DNA of 64,000 nucleotides from JAFGJQ01 sp964495075 (GTDB lineage Bacteria > Planctomycetota > Phycisphaerae > UBA1845). Made by a program: the position numbers and the translations under genes. This document shows positions 53,677 to 62,863 of this stretch, piece by piece; the first letter of the stretch is position 1; each line of letters begins with the position of its first letter. The stretch covers positions 1 through 64,000 of the forward strand of contig CAZBUJ010000023.1 of assembly GCA_964495075.1 (NCBI GenBank), written 5' to 3'. Below the pieces are notes generated by a model, which searched no databases, was not told the DNA's origin, and saw only the letters and a program-made list of their open reading frames with translations.

Positions 53677-54080
53677 GACAACTCCCTTGCTCCCGGGTAT
53701 GGCGGCGCATAGCGCGGAGCCATTGTCTGAAACCCGATAGGACAACCGCCGTGCCAGAACGCCGGGGCATTCGGCGGACGGCCCGCCAGGGACCCGCGTA
53801 ACCGGCAGCCAAACAAGCGCTTAGAATGATGGGCGGACGATTCGGGGTGGGCCCGGCGGCGTGACGCACCCAGCCGCCGAAGCGCAGGACCTGCCGATCC
53901 GGGAGGCAGGAGTTGCCGATGGAGGCGGGAGAAACGACGTCGGGCGGACGGCGCCGTCAAAGCGCACCGCAGGGAGCCAGAACCGGTTCAGTCGCGGGGC
54001 CGGTTCGCGACGCGACATCGGGCCGGTGCGCACCAGCTCTGCGAATCCACCGCGCCGCGGTCCGGGCCGAAGCGCGCGAT
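53677..54080. other. 404-base gap upstream of the flagellar cluster, no gene seen
   Basis: No frame here has family features. It must hold the promoter for the minus-strand flagellar transcript, but neither a sigma-28 nor a sigma-54 pattern is clear enough to mark. Confidence 0.4.
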
Positions 54081-54773
54081 CTAGGGCAGGTCAGTCGGGG
54101 GGAGCGCCGCTTGCCCGTCCGGAAGCTCCGGGCTGAACAGGTCGCTGGGTGGTTCGGGGGTGGTCGGCGTGGGCCGACGCTCGGCGTTCTGCAAGGCGGC
54201 TTCCAGCCGCAGGATCATCGCGTCGACTTGCGTGTAAAGGGCATCGCGTTCGCCTTCGGCATAGGCCCACTTGGCCCGCGCTTGGGCCTCGCGTTGCTCC
54301 GTGTCGGCCAGTCGGCGGCGCAACTGGTCGAGTTCGAGGCGAAGTCGTTGGGATTCGGCGTCGGCGACGGCCAGGGCCTGCGTGGCGGCGGCCGTCTCGC
54401 GGCGAATCGAGGCGAGATCAGCCCGCTTGCGATCCGCCGCATCGGTGAGCCGTTCCACGGTGGCCTCCGCGCTGACGAGTTGGACGGACAGCGCGGCCCG
54501 CTCCTGCTGCAGTGCGGACTGCCGCTTGAGGGTGATCCATCCGCCGGCCACGATGGCGGCGCCGAGGAGCACGGCGAGGGTCCAGGCGGCCCCAGCCACG
54601 CGTCGGGCCCGGCGCAGCTCCGCGTGCATGTCCGCCTGAATCGCCGAGTAGAGCGGGTCATCGCCGCCGATGGCGGCACGTGGCGGCGGCGCGGGCGGGG
54701 TGCGCCCCAACTCGCCCACCATGCGGGAGAACGGGCCCACCGCAGCACCGGACACTTGCTCATCGAACCTCAT
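54081..54773 (-). CDS. Single-pass membrane protein with long coiled coil
   Basis: 230 residues: a soluble N-terminus (1-58) with Pro/Arg-rich stretch, one membrane helix (AGAAWTLAVLLGAAIVAGGWITL, about 60-82), a coiled coil of about 110 residues (ALQQERAALSVQLVSAEATVERLTDAADRKRADL... to RLEAALQNAE) and a Pro-rich tail. No family is recognised. It precedes the flagellar cluster on the same strand after a 404-base gap, so a shared transcript is uncertain. Confidence 0.65.
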   Translation of the reverse strand: MRFDEQVSGAAVGPFSRMVGELGRTPPAPPPRAAIGGDDPLYSAIQADMHAELRRARRVAGAAWTLAVLLGAAIVAGGWITLKRQSALQQERAALSVQLVSAEATVERLTDAADRKRADLASIRRETAAATQALAVADAESQRLRLELDQLRRRLADTEQREAQARAKWAYAEGERDALYTQVDAMILRLEAALQNAERRPTPTTPEPPSDLFSPELPDGQAALPPTDLP

Positions 54774-54978
54774 TTACATCCATCCATGGTCGGCCCAGCA
54801 CGGGCTGCCACCGCGCGGGTCGACCGGCGCGTACACTCACGTTATCGGCCTACCGCAGGTGTGAATTGAGGTATCCGGGGCCTCGCAGGGCGGGTCGACT
54901 CATTTGCTTTTCACCCCTGGTCCGGATAATTTGGCGGCTCGCAGCTTGGCAACCCGGACCCGAATCAAAGGACAATCC

Positions 54979-56241
54979 ATGAGCAGCAGCAGCGACCCCG
55001 CCACCTCCGCCATCGCCCGGACGGACCCGGACGTTTTTGCCGCCGTGGCGGACGAGGAAGCGCGGCAGCAATACACCGTGGAGTTGATCGCGTCGGAAAA
55101 TCACGTGTCGGCGGCCGTGCGCGAAGCGGCCGGCTCGGTCTTCACCAACAAGTACGCGGAAGGGTATCCCGGCCGCCGCTACTACGGCGGGTGCGTGAAC
55201 ATGGACCGGGTCGAGAACCTGGCCCGCGATCGGCTCAAGCGGCTGTTCGGGGCGGACCATGTCAACGTGCAGGCCCACTCGGGCAGCCAGGCCAACGCCG
55301 CGGTGTACCTGGCCGTGCTCCAGCCGGGTGACACCATCCTGTCGCTCGACCTCGCGCACGGCGGACACCTCTCGCACGGGCTGAAGGTGAACATGAGCGG
55401 GCTGCTGTACAACATCGTGCCCTACGGGGTCGACAAGGAGACCGAGCAGTTCGATTACGGCGAGATCCGCCGGTTGGCCCGCGAACACAAGCCGAAGCTG
55501 GTACTCTCGGGCGCCTCGGCGTATCCCCGCACGATCGATTTCGACAAGTTCACGGAGATCGCCCACGAGGTCGACGCGTGCCACATGGCCGACATCGCCC
55601 ACATCGCGGGTATGGTGGCGGTCGGGCTGCATCCCAGCCCGGTTCCGTCGGCCGAGTTCGTCACGTCCACCACACACAAGACGCTGCGGGGCCCGCGGGG
55701 CGGGATCGTGATGTGCAAAGAGCAGTGGGCCAAGAAAATCGACTCCCGCATCTTCCCGGGCACCCAGGGCGGCCCGTTGATGCACATCATCACCGCCAAG
55801 GCGGTCGCGTTCGGCGAAGCCCTCCAACCGGACTTCAAGACGTACCAGCAGCAGATCCTGGACAACGCCCAGGCCCTGGGGGAGGCGCTGATGTCGCTCG
55901 GAAACCGCCTGGTATCGGGAGGGACGGACAATCACCTCATGCTCGTCGATCTCCGGCCGAACTACCCCGACGTCACAGGTCGCGACGCGGAAGGCTGGCT
56001 CGAGCAGGCCGGCATTATCACGAACAAGAACATGATCCCGTTCGATGAACGCAAGCCGGTGGAAACGAGCGGACTCCGCATCGGCACGCCCGCCCTCACC
56101 ACGCGGGGCATGAAGACGGGCGAGATGAAGACCGTGGCCACCTGGCTCGACAAGGTCCTTCGATCCGGCGGCGACGCGGCGGTCATCAAACAGGTCAATG
56201 CGGAGGTGCGCGAGTTGTGCGAACAGTTCCCGTTGCCGTAA
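54979..56241 (+). CDS. glyA: Serine hydroxymethyltransferase
   Basis: PLP enzyme that converts serine and tetrahydrofolate to glycine and 5,10-methylene-THF. The 420-residue protein shows ELIASENHVS, NKYAEGYPGRRYYGGC, AHSGSQANAAVYLA, MADIAHIAGMVAVGLHPSP and the PLP-lysine motif TSTTHKTLRGPRGG, all intact. ATG 54979 is preceded by AAAGGA. Upstream TTTGCT (54903) and GATAAT (54925) could be a promoter with a 16-base spacer. It overlaps the next gene by 25 bases. Confidence 0.97.
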   Translation: MSSSSDPATSAIARTDPDVFAAVADEEARQQYTVELIASENHVSAAVREAAGSVFTNKYAEGYPGRRYYGGCVNMDRVENLARDRLKRLFGADHVNVQAHSGSQANAAVYLAVLQPGDTILSLDLAHGGHLSHGLKVNMSGLLYNIVPYGVDKETEQFDYGEIRRLAREHKPKLVLSGASAYPRTIDFDKFTEIAHEVDACHMADIAHIAGMVAVGLHPSPVPSAEFVTSTTHKTLRGPRGGIVMCKEQWAKKIDSRIFPGTQGGPLMHIITAKAVAFGEALQPDFKTYQQQILDNAQALGEALMSLGNRLVSGGTDNHLMLVDLRPNYPDVTGRDAEGWLEQAGIITNKNMIPFDERKPVETSGLRIGTPALTTRGMKTGEMKTVATWLDKVLRSGGDAAVIKQVNAEVRELCEQFPLP

Positions 56242-56945
56242 CCCCCTTCGCGCGGGACTGCTCGCCACCAGGCACCGCCTCCCCGGCCGGCACGCGGTGG
56301 AATCGGCTCGCCGCGCGGGGCACCCGGGCGTTCGTCGTCACGGCGATCCTGGGGTGCGTGGGATGCGGCGGATCCGCGTCGTTGTCGATGGTGCCGATGT
56401 CAAACGCCACGATCGACCCGGCGTCGTCACTCGTCGTCAATCTGTCCGCCAGCGAGTGCTACTTCTGGATCGACGAGCCGGCGCAGCAGCTCCACATCGC
56501 CCTGACCCACGGGGCACCCAACTGGCTCAGCGACGCGGACGCCCCCGCGCTGGACGTGTCGCTCGTGCTGGACGGCCTCCCGGCGAACAACGCCCGCGAC
56601 TACCGCATCAACCGGCGCACGCTACGGGGGACCGCCAACGAGGATCACCATCACGTGCGATTCGCTTCGCAGCGGGGCGTTGCGGCCGTCTGGTTTGAAG
56701 GCCCCACTCGCCTCCGCGGGCGCATGCGCGTCTACACCAAGCACCAGCGTTACAATCTGCTCTTCGGCTGGCACGACTCGCAGCCCGTGCTCCTACTGGG
56801 CGAATTCACCGCCATCCGGGATCAGCAGCGCTGCGAGGCCATCGTCGCTCGGACCGAACAGGGAGGGATGGCGCGCGACCTGGCCCCACCGGACCAGAGT
56901 GGTCCGCGCCCGATATCCGGTCCCCCCGTATTACCAGACGAGTAG
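56217..56945 (+). CDS. Putative lipoprotein of unknown function
   Basis: 242 residues starting at GTG inside the last codons of glyA. A long basic N-terminus leads to a late hydrophobic stretch with a possible lipobox (TRAFVVTAILGCVGC). The mature part is beta-rich with an N-acid mix (SECYFWIDEPAQQLHIALTHGAPNWL) and no known motif. The 25-base overlap with glyA implies co-translation. An internal start near the hydrophobic stretch cannot be excluded because no ATG lies there. Confidence 0.55.
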   Translation: MRTVPVAVTPFARDCSPPGTASPAGTRWNRLAARGTRAFVVTAILGCVGCGGSASLSMVPMSNATIDPASSLVVNLSASECYFWIDEPAQQLHIALTHGAPNWLSDADAPALDVSLVLDGLPANNARDYRINRRTLRGTANEDHHHVRFASQRGVAAVWFEGPTRLRGRMRVYTKHQRYNLLFGWHDSQPVLLLGEFTAIRDQQRCEAIVARTEQGGMARDLAPPDQSGPRPISGPPVLPDE

Positions 56946-57363
56946 CGCCCCGTTGCGGACACCCTGCATGTCGGTCTGAACCGGCCTTCCGGACGCCGGG
57001 ACCGCCCCGGTGTCCCATTATCACACCCGTGTTTGGAGCGGAGCGATGGGAATGGCGTTTCGGCGTGGATTCCTCCGCGGGGAGCGGGCGATTCGCCGGG
57101 GCCGCGTCCCGCCGGGCCACGTTTCGGCGGCGACGAGCAACCTTACAGCATCTCTGACAATTTTCGACGCCGTGGACTCGACGGGGAGTGGATACGCTGG
57201 CATAATGGAAACGGATATTCGAGGCGCCGATCTTCGGCATGGAGTGAACGAGAAACCGAGGTCCAAGCACTAATATCATCCATACGCAACTATCATCCGC
57301 CGGGTACATCCATCACGATTACCTGACTCATAGTGTCATATATAGTTGTCATAAGGACCTCCG
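56946..57363 (+). other. 418-base region before the GH10-like gene
   Basis: One 87-codon frame (57010-57273) has no family features and is not called. AT-rich bases close to the next gene include TATATA (57339-57344), a possible -10 box about 20 bases before the GH10-like ATG, and AAGGACC as its ribosome site. Confidence 0.4.
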
Positions 57364-58908
57364 ATGCTCCGTTTCTTCGTTTTCGCCGAGGACAAGACTG
57401 TAACCTCTGTCGATCTGGACGGTGCCTACCTTGTAGGCGGCGACGGCGTGCCACTCCGCGCCGACATCGATTACAAGAAGGGTCAGATCGTCTGCACCAA
57501 ACGCTCGCCCGGTCCCGCGGCGCTGGCCGTCCTGTGGCCGGTCCCGGGCATGGGCCGTATCCTCCTTGAAACAACCCGATTGCCCGAGCGGGAGAAGCCC
57601 TACATCGTCCAGGTGGAGTTGTTGCGCGGTCGTCTGATGCGCATCATCAACAAGGTCGAAGAGTGGCAGCAGTTCGACGCGACCGCGGGTGAACAGGCCC
57701 GACCGATCATTCAGCAATGCCGGCTGGCCCTGATCGAATCGCTGCAGGCCAAGACGCCCGAACAGGCCGCCTCCATCGCGGACAGGGGCCTGGCCACCGC
57801 CGTCCAGATTGGGGAGGACATGGTGCTGCAACTGGCCCAGGACCTGTACGCCCGCCGGCGCCGGCAGCCGCAGATCGCGCCCCGGCATCCGTTCGGGTGC
57901 ACGGTGGACGTCGCCAACGGCAGCGAGGAGTATCGGTTGTTCTTCGCCAGGGCGTTCGATTTCGCCAGTGTCCCGTTCTCGTGGCAGGCCCTCCAGCCCA
58001 GCGAGCAGCAGTTCAATTGGCGGCCGACGGACCTCTGGGTCGACTGGCTGACAAAGCACCGGATCCCCATCCACGGCGCCTCGCTCGTCTCGTTCACCGA
58101 GCAGCACGTCCCGCCCTGGGTGTACGTCTGGGAGCACGACTTTGAAACGCTGCGCGACCTCATCTGCGACCATGTGCGTCGCGTGGTGCAGCGGTATGGC
58201 AACAAGATCGCCGTGTGGGAAGTCATCAGCGGGATTCATGCGAACAACTGCCTGTCATTCAACTTCGAACAACTGATGGAACTGACCCGCACCACCATCG
58301 CGGTGACCAAGCAGGTTTGTCCGCGAACGCCCATGACCATCGATCTGGTGGCCCCGTGGGGTGAGTATTACGCCCGCAACCCGCGGACTATTCCCCCGCT
58401 GCTGTACGCCGACATGGCCATTCAGAGCGGGATCAACTTCGACGGGTTCGGGCTGCAGTTTTACTTCGGACTCGGCGTGGATGGCATGTTCGTTCGCGAC
58501 TTCTTCCAGATCTCCAACCTTCTCGACCGTTTCTCCGCGCTGGGGCGTCCGCTTCACGTGACGGCGGTACAGGTGCCATCTGCCATGGAGTCACACAAGG
58601 ACGACGCCTGGGGCGGCCGGATGTCCGTGATCAGCGGGGGCATGTGGCGTGCGGCATGGAGTGAGCAAACCCAGTCCAAGTGGCTGCGATGTTTCTACGA
58701 ACTGGCGTTGAGCAAGCCGATGGTGGAGTCGGTCACGTGGCGCAAGCTGTCCGATCACGACGGTCACCACCTGCCATTCGGCGGCCTGCTGCGGGCGGAC
58801 ATGACGCCCAAACCGGCGTTCGAAGAGCTGACGGCCATGCGGAAGGAGCTTTTGAATAACGGCCGCGGAGGCCGGGCCGTCCCGGCCGGCAACCCCGCCA
58901 GACGCTAG
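57364..58908 (+). CDS. GH10 xylanase-fold protein lacking both catalytic glutamates
   Basis: 514 residues, no signal peptide. An N-terminal domain (1-175) of unknown type with a helical bundle around 110-165 precedes a GH10-like barrel (about 176-495). Barrel landmarks align: FDFASVPFSWQALQPSEQQFNW, IPIHGASLVSFTEQHVPPWV, IAVWEVISGIHANN, FDGFGLQFYF, RPLHVTAVQVP and PMVESVTWRKLSDHDG. In active GH10 enzymes the acid/base Glu ends WDVVNE and the nucleophile is in ITELD. Here these positions are Gly290 and Ala401. The His of GHxLxW is Ala as well. A binding or regulatory role in the cytoplasm is more likely than xylan cleavage. Confidence 0.78.
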   Translation: MLRFFVFAEDKTVTSVDLDGAYLVGGDGVPLRADIDYKKGQIVCTKRSPGPAALAVLWPVPGMGRILLETTRLPEREKPYIVQVELLRGRLMRIINKVEEWQQFDATAGEQARPIIQQCRLALIESLQAKTPEQAASIADRGLATAVQIGEDMVLQLAQDLYARRRRQPQIAPRHPFGCTVDVANGSEEYRLFFARAFDFASVPFSWQALQPSEQQFNWRPTDLWVDWLTKHRIPIHGASLVSFTEQHVPPWVYVWEHDFETLRDLICDHVRRVVQRYGNKIAVWEVISGIHANNCLSFNFEQLMELTRTTIAVTKQVCPRTPMTIDLVAPWGEYYARNPRTIPPLLYADMAIQSGINFDGFGLQFYFGLGVDGMFVRDFFQISNLLDRFSALGRPLHVTAVQVPSAMESHKDDAWGGRMSVISGGMWRAAWSEQTQSKWLRCFYELALSKPMVESVTWRKLSDHDGHHLPFGGLLRADMTPKPAFEELTAMRKELLNNGRGGRAVPAGNPARR

Positions 58909-58925
58909 GCCGAGGGGGACTCCGT

Positions 58926-59387
58926 GTGGGCGGCGAACGCTTCCAGTCCGACGTGGCGCGGGATCAGCCCATGATCGGTGTCGGGCGGGTCCCACCCGCG
59001 GTGGGCTGTTCTGGGCGGCACGGCCTCACCGCCGGACAACTCACAATCCTGATCACCGCTCCCCTGTTCGCGTGGCTCGCGGTCAGCGTCCCCGGTCGGC
59101 CCGACGTGCCGGCCCCGACGCAGCCCGGGGGGCGATCCGCGCTGGTGCGGTCGCAGATCGATCCCAACAGCGCCCCGTGGTGGGAGTTGACAGCCCTGCC
59201 GGGCATCGGGGCAACGAAGGCCAAACGCATCGTGGACTACCGGCAATCGCACCAGGGTGAACAACCGGCATTTCGGCAGCCGGCCGACCTGGACCCGGTA
59301 CCCGGCATCGGCCCGAAAACGATCCAGCAAATCGCACCGCGCCTGGCGTTTCCTGACTCGCGCCACGCCATGCGCCCTGCCGTATAG
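58926..59387 (+). CDS. ComEA-like helix-hairpin-helix protein
   Basis: 153 residues from a GTG start. A membrane helix (TAGQLTILITAPLFAWLAVSV, about 35-55) is followed by a Pro-rich linker and a ComEA-type tandem HhH: IDPNSAPWWELTALPGIGATKAKRIVDYRQ and LDPVPGIGPKTIQQIAPRL. The domain binds DNA backbone; ComEA is the DNA receptor of natural transformation, and short anchored HhH proteins like this occur widely. It lies 17 bases after the GH10-like gene. Another start is ATG 58971. Confidence 0.8.
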   Translation: MGGERFQSDVARDQPMIGVGRVPPAVGCSGRHGLTAGQLTILITAPLFAWLAVSVPGRPDVPAPTQPGGRSALVRSQIDPNSAPWWELTALPGIGATKAKRIVDYRQSHQGEQPAFRQPADLDPVPGIGPKTIQQIAPRLAFPDSRHAMRPAV

Positions 59388-59398
59388 CGCACCCGGTG

Positions 59399-60571
59399 TC
59401 AACCCGCCAGGAGCCACGATTTGGACACCAAGTCGTCCTGCTGCTCCCGCGTCAGGGACGCATACAACCCGCGGACGACGTCCACCACCGGACGACCGCA
59501 GCCCGCCATCAGCCGTCTAAGGAGTTCCGCCTGCTCATCCGATGAGGCACCGAAGAAGGTGGCCATGAACTTCCGTTCCACCGCGTCGCGCAACTCGCGT
59601 TGCAGGGCGTGATCGACGGGGCGGTTCATTCCATCCGGATCCGTGCGGGCGACTTCCCGCAGGCGAGCGACTTCCGGGTCCGCCGTCAGTGCGGCCCGCA
59701 CCGCCTCTCGCAGACGCTGCTCGTACTTGACCACGCGACCGACGGATGACGCCGTTTCACGGGCGATCGCCCGCAAAGTCACTCGATGCTCCGGGCTCGG
59801 GATGAGCAGCCGGCCGTCCGCGATGCGCATCAGCACGGCACGGCGATCGGCCCGGCGGGCCGGCCCCTGGGCCGTCCGGTCCACGGCCTGCTGCACGGCT
59901 CGCTCGTACAGCATCCGAAGCCGCTGTCCGACGGTTTCGACATCGTCCGCCGTCGCGGCCTCGGCGACCGGCCCAGGCAATGTCGGCCGGACGAACGGCG
60001 CACCGGCCCCAGCCAGACGATCCAGCGACACCACGATCGGAACCCGCTCACCGGACCCCGGCGTAACCGCCCCGGCAGGATATGCAGAGCCCGTCGGCAA
60101 ACCGGACATTTCAAAACCGGTCGTACCACAGCCGGCCATGTCTGGGCGAGTCCCACCCGGGCCGCTCACCAGGGACGCGCTCCCCTCGCCATCGGTCGGC
60201 TCCGGGGCTGCCGCATCCCGGGCTGGCGTCTGTTCCGCCTGCCGCTCTCTCGCCAATCGCTCCTTGGCCAATCGTTCCCTGGGCACGCGGATCAGGGCCG
60301 ACCCTTCGCGGAGGTAGCGGCTGATCGCGGTATGGATGCGAGGCAAGGCGAACGCCACGAACGGGATGCCCCGGGCCGGATCGTACCGCCGCGCCGCGTC
60401 GATCAACCCCAGGCACCCTTCCTGATACAGGTCGTCCCAGATTTGCGTCCGGGTGCCACGAGCCGCGCCGGGCACGCGGCGGACAATGTGTAACTTAATT
60501 AACCATAGATGATTAGCCACAAGGTCCCGTTGTCCGGCGTCCATCCCGACTGGAATCTGCGCGTTGTCCAT
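59399..60571 (-). CDS. Sigma-70-family sigma factor with long linker and C-terminal extension
   Basis: 390 residues. Region 2 is clear at 15-98 (DLVANHLWLIKLHIV, DLYQEGCLGLIDAARRYDPARGIPFVAFALPRIHTAISRYLREGSALIRVPRE), including the RNA polymerase contact and -10 recognition helix. A Pro/Gly/Ala-rich linker of about 110 residues follows. A region 4-like helix-turn-helix is at 262-292 (VTLRAIARETASSVGRVVKYEQRLREAVRAAL), then 100 residues of unassigned helical sequence. GGAGGTGA sits 8 bases before the ATG. A good promoter lies upstream. It is not FliA, since the FliA region after LR is different. Confidence 0.82.
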   Translation of the reverse strand: MDNAQIPVGMDAGQRDLVANHLWLIKLHIVRRVPGAARGTRTQIWDDLYQEGCLGLIDAARRYDPARGIPFVAFALPRIHTAISRYLREGSALIRVPRERLAKERLARERQAEQTPARDAAAPEPTDGEGSASLVSGPGGTRPDMAGCGTTGFEMSGLPTGSAYPAGAVTPGSGERVPIVVSLDRLAGAGAPFVRPTLPGPVAEAATADDVETVGQRLRMLYERAVQQAVDRTAQGPARRADRRAVLMRIADGRLLIPSPEHRVTLRAIARETASSVGRVVKYEQRLREAVRAALTADPEVARLREVARTDPDGMNRPVDHALQRELRDAVERKFMATFFGASSDEQAELLRRLMAGCGRPVVDVVRGLYASLTREQQDDLVSKSWLLAG

Positions 60572-60603
60572 CGTCTGGTCACCTCCTACTGCAAACCCTG
60601 ACG

Positions 60604-60626
60604 GTCGGCCACCCCCAATGGCCGAC
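60604..60626 (-). promoter_or_regulatory. Leader hairpin of the sigma factor gene
   Basis: GTCGGCCA and TGGCCGAC form a perfect 8-base stem with a 7-base loop, right at the predicted 5' end of the transcript and 25 bases upstream of the ribosome site. Confidence 0.55.
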
Positions 60627-60635
60627 TCGGTACCT

Positions 60636-60664
60636 AACATAAACCAAACACCTGAGCGGTGCAA
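60636..60664 (-). promoter_or_regulatory. Sigma-70-type promoter of the sigma factor gene
   Basis: On the minus strand, TTGCAC (60659-60664) and TATGTT (60636-60641) are 17 bases apart. The start of transcription would fall near 60629, giving a leader of about 58 bases. Confidence 0.65.
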
Positions 60665-60691
60665 GGTGAATTCTGGTGGACACCGTTCGAA

Positions 60692-61362
60692 TCACCAATG
60701 ACCACTGGCCCATTGACTGATGACGCGTTGTCTGTTCCGGTGACCGGTCCGGCGAGCGGCGTGGTGGGCGGTCTCTGGGGGGGCGTAGCGTTGGCCCAGT
60801 GGTGGGAAGGCCCCTCTTTCGTTTGGTAGTTTAATTGATGAGTTGTAGTTCACGCCTCCCTGGCGGGGCCAGTATCGCGTGGACTTTCGACCCTGCCGGG
60901 CGTGATCAGTGGTTCTCCGCCACCAGGGGCAGCCGCAGGTAAGCGGCGGAACCGGCTGATTCCAGAACGCCGGGCTCTGAGCCTTGGCCAAGTCCAAAGC
61001 CGTGACCTGCCCGTCGCGGTTCACGTCCGCCCGCGGACTGGGCGTCGGCTCCGACAGGTCTTTGTTCCAGGAACCCGGACTCTGAATCAGCGCGAGGTCC
61101 AGACCCGTGGTGTCGCCGCTGCAATTCGCATCACCCTGCGAGAAACACATCGGGAAGGTGATGACCGCCCGCGCGCCCGTGCTGAGCGTGATCTCATACC
61201 GGCCGGTCGGGAACCCCGCGTCGAAGCTGAGGCTTAGCTCGTTCGCCACCGCGCCCGCGGAGAGGGTGCCGGTAGCACCGATGTCCGGCATGACACTCAC
61301 GGTGTAGTCACCCGCCTCGACGGACCCGTCGAACACCAGACGGAATGACATCTCGCGCACGG
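60692..61362 (-). pseudogene. Fragment of a dockerin-type surface protein
   Basis: In the minus frame ending at 60692, a beta-strand domain (FRLVFDGSVEAGDYTVSV, SFDAGFPTGRYEITLSTG) is followed by two EF-hand-like loops GDANCSGDTTGLDLALIQ and ADVNRDGQVTALDLAKAQ, then CGCPW and about 65 residues of non-conserved frame before a stop. There is no proper start: the conserved part runs straight out of the end of the previous fragment in another frame. The dockerin pair resembles that of the gene at 1070-1936 in type, not in sequence. Confidence 0.65.
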
Positions 61363-62137
61363 CAGCGCAACTCCGCGTGCAGCGAGGGCGATATCAATGG
61401 CGATCGCGCCCTGCTTGCGGTCGAGCATGCCACCGGCCGTGGCCAGACCGTCCATGAAGTACCGCAGGTCTTCCTTGGACAGGTCACCGTCGGCGTTGAA
61501 GTCACCGATGACCTCGGGGATGGCGTTGTCGACGGCCATGCCGCCGGTAGCGCCACCGGCACAGCCGTACGGCGGACGCGCCTGCTGCCAAGTGCGCGGT
61601 GCGCGGTACGCCGCGACCAACTGGTCGGCGTCATTGATGTTCCGGGCGCAGTCACCGTTGAAGTCGCCCGCCGTCCGGTTCGAGGCCGACAACTGGTTGC
61701 CGCCACCAATCGTGCGGCACTGGCCACTGGCGTAATAGTAGTAGGCCGGGCCGGTCGAACCGTCGGAGTAGATGACCTTGTCGTAACTTCCGGTTGACAG
61801 GTCGGTCCGGGCGGGCACCAGGCCGGCCGGCGTCGTGCCGTAAGCTGGGGTGTCGCCACCCCAACCGAGGCCGTTGTTTTCGCGGATGAACTCCTGCAGG
61901 TCAGGATTCACGGTGTGAGGCAAGGAGTAGTCGGTGGGGTTGGCCACATCGTGGACGCAGTCCAGCCCGTCGGCCGGGAAGTACGACAGGGCGAGCTGCT
62001 GACCCGGCGTGGTGCCGCCCGACCGCGTTGATCTGGCTCCGGCCGCTGGTCCAGTCGAGAATGCTCGACGTCAGGCCCTGAATCTGCCGCATCGGCAAAA
62101 AGTCGTAATCCTGCTCCGTCTCGGGAAAACGACCAAT
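61350..62137 (-). pseudogene. Frameshifted interior of a dockerin-containing protein
   Basis: Two adjacent minus-strand frames read as one protein if a shift near 62018 is allowed: first RFPETEQDYDFLPMRQIQGL and LDWTSGRSQINAV, then GTTPGQQLALSYFPADGLD, a Tyr-rich strand, GDFNGDCARNINDADQLVAAYR and GDFNADGDLSKEDLRYFMDG. Both EF-hand-like calcium loops are well formed. It joins the preceding prepilin fragment near 62130 and the following fragment near 61357, each time out of frame. I see no start codon or ribosome site of its own. Confidence 0.65.
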
Positions 62138-62450
62138 GCTGGTACCCATGCGGATGACTGAACGGCTGCTCCCGGGGATTCCAGTCGCCGCTCTCAAAGG
62201 GATAGACGTACGAAGGCGGATAGACACCCTGGCTATCCGTCAGGTACGACGCGACCGCTTTCCCAACACCGCTGAGATTGGTTCCGCACTGGACGGCCTT
62301 GGCTTGATCCCGGGCCTTCTTCAAACTCGGCAGCAGGATGGCAATGAGCAACGCGATGATCGACACAACCACGAGCAACTCAATGTGGGTAAACGCTGGT
62401 CGTGATCGGTCGGCAACGGAAACGGCGTGATGGTTCCGAACTCTCAGCAT
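62130..62450 (-). pseudogene. Prepilin-type N-terminal fragment, planctomycete pseudopilin
   Basis: Begins with ATG 62450 behind AAGGAGA. A basic leader leads to the prepilin cleavage/methylation motif, FTHIELLVVVSIIALLIAIL (usual F-T-L-I-E-L has His for Leu), then PSLKKARDQAKAVQCGTNLSG and VASYLTDSQGVYPPSYVYP, as in planctomycete type II-like pseudopilins. At HPHGYQHWS (near 62130) the coding sense switches to another gene interior in a different frame, so the product would be nonsense after about residue 107. Confidence 0.7.
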
Positions 62451-62863
62451 GGCAGACTTCTCCTTGTATAATTCCACTAAAACCGAGCCCGAATCGACCA
62501 CTTTGACACGCGCCTCTCCCCGTCGCGCGGTAGAGTAGTCAAGGAAGTTTCGATTCGTGTGAGTGAGCCGTCAGAAGCATGCAAAGGTTGTGTTATGGAC
62601 GCGTGTCCGCTACATGAAGAATCGATTAAGATCGACGGGCGTCGAACACCGACCCGGCTAACCGGGGTCGCGATGCACGGTTACACCGTCGCCGGCCGAG
62701 GTTCAGCCCAGCGGTCCCGCCGATGGCGGATGAAGACAGGTATGTGTCACCGTGCCCGATGGAGCGGCCGGAAGGGCTGCACACGAAGCTCTTCCTACAC
62801 ATGATGTTATGACGGACATCCACAGGACGGTGACGCGTCCGCACGCGAAAGGCGACGAAACGT
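62451..62863. other. 413-base region, no certain gene
   Basis: A short plus-strand frame starting at GTG 62559 begins with a CxxCxxxxC cluster (ACKGCVMDAC) but then becomes low-complexity basic sequence, so it is not called. The stretch holds the promoter side of the prepilin fragment (minus) and of the DUF6125-like gene (plus). Confidence 0.4.

Noticed and set aside
54850..56268. A 472-codon open frame on the minus strand
   Set aside because: Antisense to glyA, which is certain from its PLP motif.
57010..57273. An 87-residue plus-strand frame
   Set aside because: No family features, a weak ribosome site and mixed composition; left as part of the leader region.
62559..62804. An 81-residue plus-strand frame with a CxxCxxxxC start
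   Set aside because: After the cysteines the sequence is basic and of low complexity and it has no clear ribosome site.
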